The notes below the pieces were generated by a model. It was not told the DNA's origin and searched no databases. It worked only from the letters and a program-made list of their open reading frames with translations. Position numbers and translations under genes: made by a program. A DNA stretch of 8,343 bases from Comamonadaceae bacterium (GTDB lineage Bacteria; Pseudomonadota; Gammaproteobacteria; Burkholderiales; Burkholderiaceae_C). This document shows positions 5,641 through 8,343 of the stretch, piece after piece. The stretch covers positions 1 to 8,343 of the forward strand of contig CANHKH010000130.1 in the NCBI GenBank assembly GCA_947460165.1, given 5' to 3'. How positions within the stretch are numbered: the stretch's first letter is position 1; every line of letters begins with the position of its first letter.

Positions 5641-6192
5641 ATGGCCCCCAAGCTGAGCCTGCGACACATGGGCATGTATGTGTGGGACCTGGCGCTGATG
5701 TCGCGCTTTTACCAAGAGGTGCTGGGCTTTGTGGTCACCGACCAGGGCGCTGTGCGCGGCCATGAAGTGGTTTTTTTAAGCCGCGACCCCCACTCCCACC
5801 ACCAACTGGTGATGGAGACGGGACGCCCGCCTGGACGTGGGTCGGGTTACGGTTTGCAGCAAATTTCGTTTTGGGTGGCCAGCCTGGACGATTTGCGGGC
5901 CATGCAGCAGCTGGTGCAGGCCAGGGGCGATGTGGCGCGCTTGCAAGCCGTGGACCACGGCAACTCCTGGTCGCTCTACTTTTGGGACCCAGAGGACAAC
6001 CGCATCGAGGTCTACATGGACACGCCCTGGCATGTGGAGCAGCCTTATTTGGAGCCGCTGGACCTGGCGCTCAGTGACGACGAGATCCTGGCCACCACGC
6101 GCGGCCATGTAGAGGGCAAGCCGGGCTGGATGCCCATGGGCGAGTGGCAGGCGCAGATGAATGAAAAAATCGCGCGCTTGCACGCCCACTGA
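5641..6192 (+). CDS. VOC family protein (extradiol dioxygenase/glyoxalase superfamily)
   Basis: A 183-residue protein with the two beta-alpha-beta-beta-beta units of one VOC domain. Unit 1: LRHMGMYVWDLALMSRFYQE (7-26), giving H9 as a likely metal ligand, then the strand GHEVVFLSRD and HSHHQLVMETG (51-61). Unit 2: LQQISFWVASLDDLRAM (72-88), then HGNSWSLYFWDPEDNRIEVY (106-125), giving E123 as a likely metal ligand, and MDTPWHVEQP. Many extradiol dioxygenases use His-His-Glu; the place of the second His ('hHiaF') here holds Q74. The metal site may therefore be altered, or this subfamily may use another set. The C-terminal tail past residue 130 resembles that of aromatic-catabolism VOC proteins. 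The ATG at 5641 follows the SnoaL-like stop by 5 bp, with AAGAAAG upstream as a weak ribosome site. Its context with a Bug and a FAH gene suggests a catabolic role. Exact substrate unknown. Confidence 0.85.
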   Translation: MAPKLSLRHMGMYVWDLALMSRFYQEVLGFVVTDQGAVRGHEVVFLSRDPHSHHQLVMETGRPPGRGSGYGLQQISFWVASLDDLRAMQQLVQARGDVARLQAVDHGNSWSLYFWDPEDNRIEVYMDTPWHVEQPYLEPLDLALSDDEILATTRGHVEGKPGWMPMGEWQAQMNEKIARLHAH

Positions 6193-6199
6193 GCCCGGG

Positions 6200-6287
6200 C
6201 CAGGAGCCTAAGAGGCCCCATTCAAGTCTCCTGGGGTGAGCTTGGCCTGGCTTGGTGAGCAGGCGCTGCCAGGCCCCTGCGCGGGGG
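6200..6287. terminator. Convergent intergenic hairpins (possible bidirectional terminator)
   Basis: The 99-bp gap between the convergent VOC and Bug genes holds two inverted repeats: CCAGGAG (6200-6206) with CTCCTGG (6228-6234) across 21 bases, and CCCC-TGCGC-GGGG (6274-6286). Neither is followed by a T-tract. They are placed where transcripts from both sides must end, but the evidence is structure and position only. Confidence 0.3.
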
Positions 6288-6291
6288 TGCT

Positions 6292-7269
6292 TCAGTCTGC
6301 CGTGACTTTGTAGCGGTTGACCGCGCCCACCCAGCGTTCAATTTCATTGCGCAAAAAAGCCTCTTGCTGGGCCGGGGCGACATTGAGCATGCGCCCGCCG
6401 TCGCGTTCTACGCGGGCCACAAACTCAGTTTCGCGGTTGATGGCGGCCAAGGTCTCACGCAGGCGCGCCACCACGGGGGCAGGCGTGGCGGCGGGGGCAA
6501 ACACGCCAAACCAGCTCTCGCCTTCAAAACTCACCAGCCCGGTTTCAGTGACGGTGGGCAAGTTGGGCAGCTGGGCGCTGCGCTGGGCCGACGACACCAC
6601 CAAGCCTTTGAGGCGATTGGCTTGGATGTGCGGCTTGGCCGCTGAGATGTTGTCGAACATGATGTCCACCCGGCCTGCCATCATTTCTTGGTGGGCGGGG
6701 GCGGCGCCCTTGAAGGGCACATGCACCATGTCCAGCCCCAAGCTGCTGGTCAACACCGCCCCCCACACATGCTGCAAGGTGCCCATGCCGCCCGAGCCAT
6801 AGCTGAGCTTGCCGGGCCTGGCCTTGGCGTAAGCGGCCAGCTCGGCCAAGGAGTTGACTGGCAGGTCCGGGCGGGTCAGCAGCACAAAGGGGTAGGCCGA
6901 CACATAGCCCAGGCTGACAAAGTCGTTTTCGGGGGAGTAGGACAAATTCTTGACCAGGGCCTTGTTCATGACCATGTTGAAGATGCCACCCATCAGCAAG
7001 GTGTGGCCGTCGGCCGGGGCGCGCGCCACAAAATCCGTGCCTATGAGCGAGCCCGCGCCGGTGCGGTTTTCCACCACCACGCCTTGCTTGAGCAAGTCTG
7101 TGAGGCGCACCGCCAAGTTGCGCGCCAGGATGTCTGTGCCACCGCCGGCGGCTTGAGGCACCACGATGCGCAAGGGCTTGCTGGGAAAGTCTTGCGCCGC
7201 AGCGGGCAGCCCAGTCAACAGGGCAGAAGTGGCGATCACCATGTGGCGGCGGGTCAGGCGAGAGGTCAT
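6292..7269 (-). CDS. Bug-family (TctC-like) tripartite tricarboxylate transporter substrate-binding protein
   Basis: A 325-residue periplasmic binding protein, the usual Bug length. The N-terminus MTSRLTRRHMVIATSALLTG, then LPAAAQ, is a signal peptide with likely cleavage near residue 26; TRRHMV resembles a twin-arginine motif, so Tat export is possible. Family blocks: KPLRIVVPQAAGGGTDILAR (31-50, the ligand-contacting first loop), VVENRTGAGSLIGTDFVAR (65-83) with APADGHTLLMG (84-94), YGSGGMGTLQHV (157-168), and MVHVPFKGAAPAHQEMMAGR (181-200) with VDIMFDNISA (201-210). Bug proteins bind carboxylates or related small molecules. No TctA/TctB membrane genes are next to it, as is common for the many orphan Bug genes of Burkholderiales. 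It is divergent from the FAH gene (141 bp apart), which suggests shared control and a shared substrate pathway. The ATG at 7267-7269 gives the full signal peptide. Confidence 0.93.
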   Translation of the reverse strand: MTSRLTRRHMVIATSALLTGLPAAAQDFPSKPLRIVVPQAAGGGTDILARNLAVRLTDLLKQGVVVENRTGAGSLIGTDFVARAPADGHTLLMGGIFNMVMNKALVKNLSYSPENDFVSLGYVSAYPFVLLTRPDLPVNSLAELAAYAKARPGKLSYGSGGMGTLQHVWGAVLTSSLGLDMVHVPFKGAAPAHQEMMAGRVDIMFDNISAAKPHIQANRLKGLVVSSAQRSAQLPNLPTVTETGLVSFEGESWFGVFAPAATPAPVVARLRETLAAINRETEFVARVERDGGRMLNVAPAQQEAFLRNEIERWVGAVNRYKVTAD

Positions 7270-7298
7270 GGGCTGGCTTTCTGTTAAAAACTGCTACC

Positions 7299-7327
7299 AG
7301 TCTAAGCACAGCAAGGGCCTGGCTCAA
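7299..7327 (-). promoter_or_regulatory. Candidate sigma-70 promoter of the Bug gene
   Basis: On the minus strand TTGAGC (7327-7322) and TAGACT (7304-7299), each matching 4 of 6 consensus bases, are exactly 17 bp apart. A start near 7292 would leave a leader of about 23 nt before the ATG, with AGAAAG as a weak ribosome site. Confidence 0.35.
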
Positions 7328-7328
7328 C

Positions 7329-7344
7329 TGGCATTTACCCGCCA
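7329..7344. promoter_or_regulatory. Inverted repeat TGGC-N8-GCCA in the divergent Bug/FAH gap
   Basis: TGGC (7329-7332) and GCCA (7341-7344) form a 16-bp dyad centred between the two divergent genes and immediately upstream of the -35 proposed for the Bug gene. A dimeric regulator could control both genes from it. Half sites of 4 bp occur often by chance, so this is weak. Confidence 0.2.
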
Positions 7345-7400
7345 ATGTCTCCTGGGGCATGGCTGCGGTGCTCTCGCTGAATCACTCTTTCGAAAATCAC

Positions 7401-7404
7401 AGGA
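7401..7404 (+). promoter_or_regulatory. Ribosome binding site of the FAH gene
   Basis: AGGA lies 6 bases before the ATG at 7411, a standard Shine-Dalgarno spacing. It fixes the FAH start at this ATG. Confidence 0.7.
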
Positions 7405-7410
7405 ATCATC

Positions 7411-8265
7411 ATGAAATTGGCCAGCGTTCGACTCCACGGCAAGCCCACTTTCGGCATCGTTAGGGAGGACGGTTTTGTAGACCTGGGCGCCCGTTTGCAG
7501 GGTCGGTGTGCTGACTTGATCGGCCTGTTTGAAAGCCCCATGCCCGCTGAGGTTCTGCCATGGGCCACCGAGGGCGCCGTGGACGCGCGCTTGGACCAGC
7601 TCGAGTGGCTGCCGGTCAATCCCCGGCAGGACATGCGCATGTTTGCCCTGGGCTGGGCCTACAAGGCGCACCAGCTCGAAGCGGGCAAAGAAGACCTGAC
7701 CCACCCCAATATGTTCAGCAAGCACCCGCAGTCCTTGGTCGGCCACGGCCAGCCCATCGTCAGGCCTCGGGTGTCGCCGAAATTCGACTTTGAAGGCGAG
7801 GTGGCCTTGGTCATAGGCCGTGGCGGGCGCCATATCCCGGCCGCCCAGGCCATGGCCCATGTGGCCGGCTACAGCATCGTGATGGACGGCTCGGTGCGGG
7901 ACTACCAAAAGCACAGCGTCACGGCAGGCAAAAATTTTGACGCCAGCAGCTCGTTTGGCCCCTGGCTGGTCACCGCCGACGAGATTCCCGAGCCCAAAAA
8001 AATGGTCTTGACCACCCGCCTCAACGGCCAAGTGATGCAGCACAGCGGCTTTGACCTCATGGCCTGGGACCTGGCCGAGCTGGTCAGCTACATCTCGGAC
8101 ATCTGCACCTTGCTGCCGGGCGACGTGATCGCCACAGGCACCCCTGGCGGCGTGGGCCACAGGCGCGATCCTCAAATCTTCATGAAGCCCGGCGACGAGC
8201 TGGAGATCGAGGTCAGCGGCATTGGCATTTTGCGCAACCGCGTGGTCGATGAAGCGGCGCTTTGA
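7411..8265 (+). CDS. Fumarylacetoacetate hydrolase (FAH) family protein
   Basis: A 284-residue cytosolic metalloenzyme of the FAH superfamily, of typical length for 2-hydroxyhepta-2,4-diene-1,7-dioate isomerase, ureidoglycolate lyase-like or acylpyruvate hydrolase members. The N-terminal domain MKLASVRLHGKPTFGIVRED is followed by the catalytic domain: FDFEGEVALVIGRGGRHIP (125-143) with E128 and E130 as metal ligands, AGYSIVMDGSVRDYQKHS (152-169) with D159 as the third ligand, GKNFDASSSFGPWLV (173-187) with K174, and DVIATGTPGGVG (238-249) plus FMKPGDELEIEVSGIG (257-272). The usual 'nDvS.Rd' is MDGSVRD here. The enzyme acts on beta-dicarbonyl or 2-oxo acid compounds by C-C hydrolysis, decarboxylation or isomerisation, often late in meta-cleavage of aromatics. 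Close family names assigned by automatic annotation are unreliable, so no gene symbol is given. Confidence 0.92.
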   Translation: MKLASVRLHGKPTFGIVREDGFVDLGARLQGRCADLIGLFESPMPAEVLPWATEGAVDARLDQLEWLPVNPRQDMRMFALGWAYKAHQLEAGKEDLTHPNMFSKHPQSLVGHGQPIVRPRVSPKFDFEGEVALVIGRGGRHIPAAQAMAHVAGYSIVMDGSVRDYQKHSVTAGKNFDASSSFGPWLVTADEIPEPKKMVLTTRLNGQVMQHSGFDLMAWDLAELVSYISDICTLLPGDVIATGTPGGVGHRRDPQIFMKPGDELEIEVSGIGILRNRVVDEAAL

Positions 8266-8287
8266 GGGGTCTGCACGGCTGGCGGCC

Positions 8288-8343
8288 GTGACAGGTCCAT
8301 TGCGTGCCAAGTCCTGGCGCTCAGCGGCTGCCCTGGTGCTGGC
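8288..8343 (+). CDS. Possible start of an exported protein (3' end outside window)
   Basis: From GTG 8288 the frame is open to the window edge and reads MTGPLRAKSWRSAAALVLA, a basic then hydrophobic start like a signal peptide. A TTG at 8300 in the same frame would give a tighter n-region. It begins 22 bp after the FAH stop on the same strand, and a solute-binding protein is a common neighbour there. No well-placed Shine-Dalgarno is seen (GAGGGG at 8264-8269 is too far), and only 18 codons are visible, so this is tentative. Confidence 0.35.
   Translation, partial: MTGPLRAKSWRSAAALVL

Noticed and set aside
7324..8310. A 328-codon open frame on the minus strand
   Set aside because: It is antisense to the FAH-family gene, which has catalytic motifs and a good ribosome binding site. 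Its composition is that of a shadow frame.
1..8343. CRISPR arrays, insertion sequences, phage or toxin-antitoxin genes
   Set aside because: No spaced direct repeats, transposase or integrase motifs, or small toxin-antitoxin pairs were seen on either strand.

Overview
The window is GC-rich chromosomal DNA with strong third-position G/C bias. Its gene content (LplT-type transporter, Bug/TctC-type solute-binding protein, FAH-family hydrolase, VOC dioxygenase-like protein, large GGDEF-EAL protein) is typical of Burkholderiales, most likely Comamonadaceae (Limnohabitans, Rhodoferax or Acidovorax-like). The lineage is inferred from gene style only; there is no rRNA or other marker here.

Layout. 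1-243 (+): the C-terminal end of a glycosyltransferase. 260-1492 (-): a lysophospholipid transporter LplT, convergent with it. 1493-1661: a regulatory-looking gap holding a perfect 12-bp palindrome, a hairpin and a PHO-box-like sequence. 1662-2024 (+): a small unrecognised protein with a possible signal peptide, whose stop overlaps (TTGA) the start of an 893-aa membrane-bound sensor with PAS, GGDEF and EAL domains (2021-4702, +). 4736-5038 (-): a tRNA-Leu(UAA) gene split inside its anticodon by a 216-nt group I intron. 5189-5635 and 5641-6192 (+): a SnoaL/NTF2-like protein and a VOC (extradiol dioxygenase/glyoxalase superfamily) protein, 5 bp apart. 6292-7269 (-): a Bug-family periplasmic solute-binding protein. 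7411-8265 (+): a fumarylacetoacetate hydrolase-family enzyme, divergent from the Bug gene. 8288-end (+): possibly the start of an exported protein.

The most notable item is the intron. On the minus strand the two tRNA halves join to an 87-nt tRNA-Leu with anticodon UAA and encoded CCA. The 216 nt between them carry recognisable P, Q, R and S core elements, a P1 formed with the 5' exon that ends in the required U-G wobble, GNRA-capped hairpins and a terminal G. The core reads very like the Azoarcus tRNA-Ile intron, while the insertion site and P1 match the tRNA-Leu(UAA) introns of cyanobacteria and plastids. It encodes no endonuclease.

The right third (SnoaL, VOC, Bug and FAH genes) looks like a small catabolic neighbourhood: uptake of an organic acid or aromatic compound, ring cleavage or a related VOC reaction, and C-C hydrolysis, decarboxylation or isomerisation by the FAH protein. 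The substrate cannot be read from the sequence. The GGDEF-EAL protein is a probable c-di-GMP phosphodiesterase tied to an extracytoplasmic signal.
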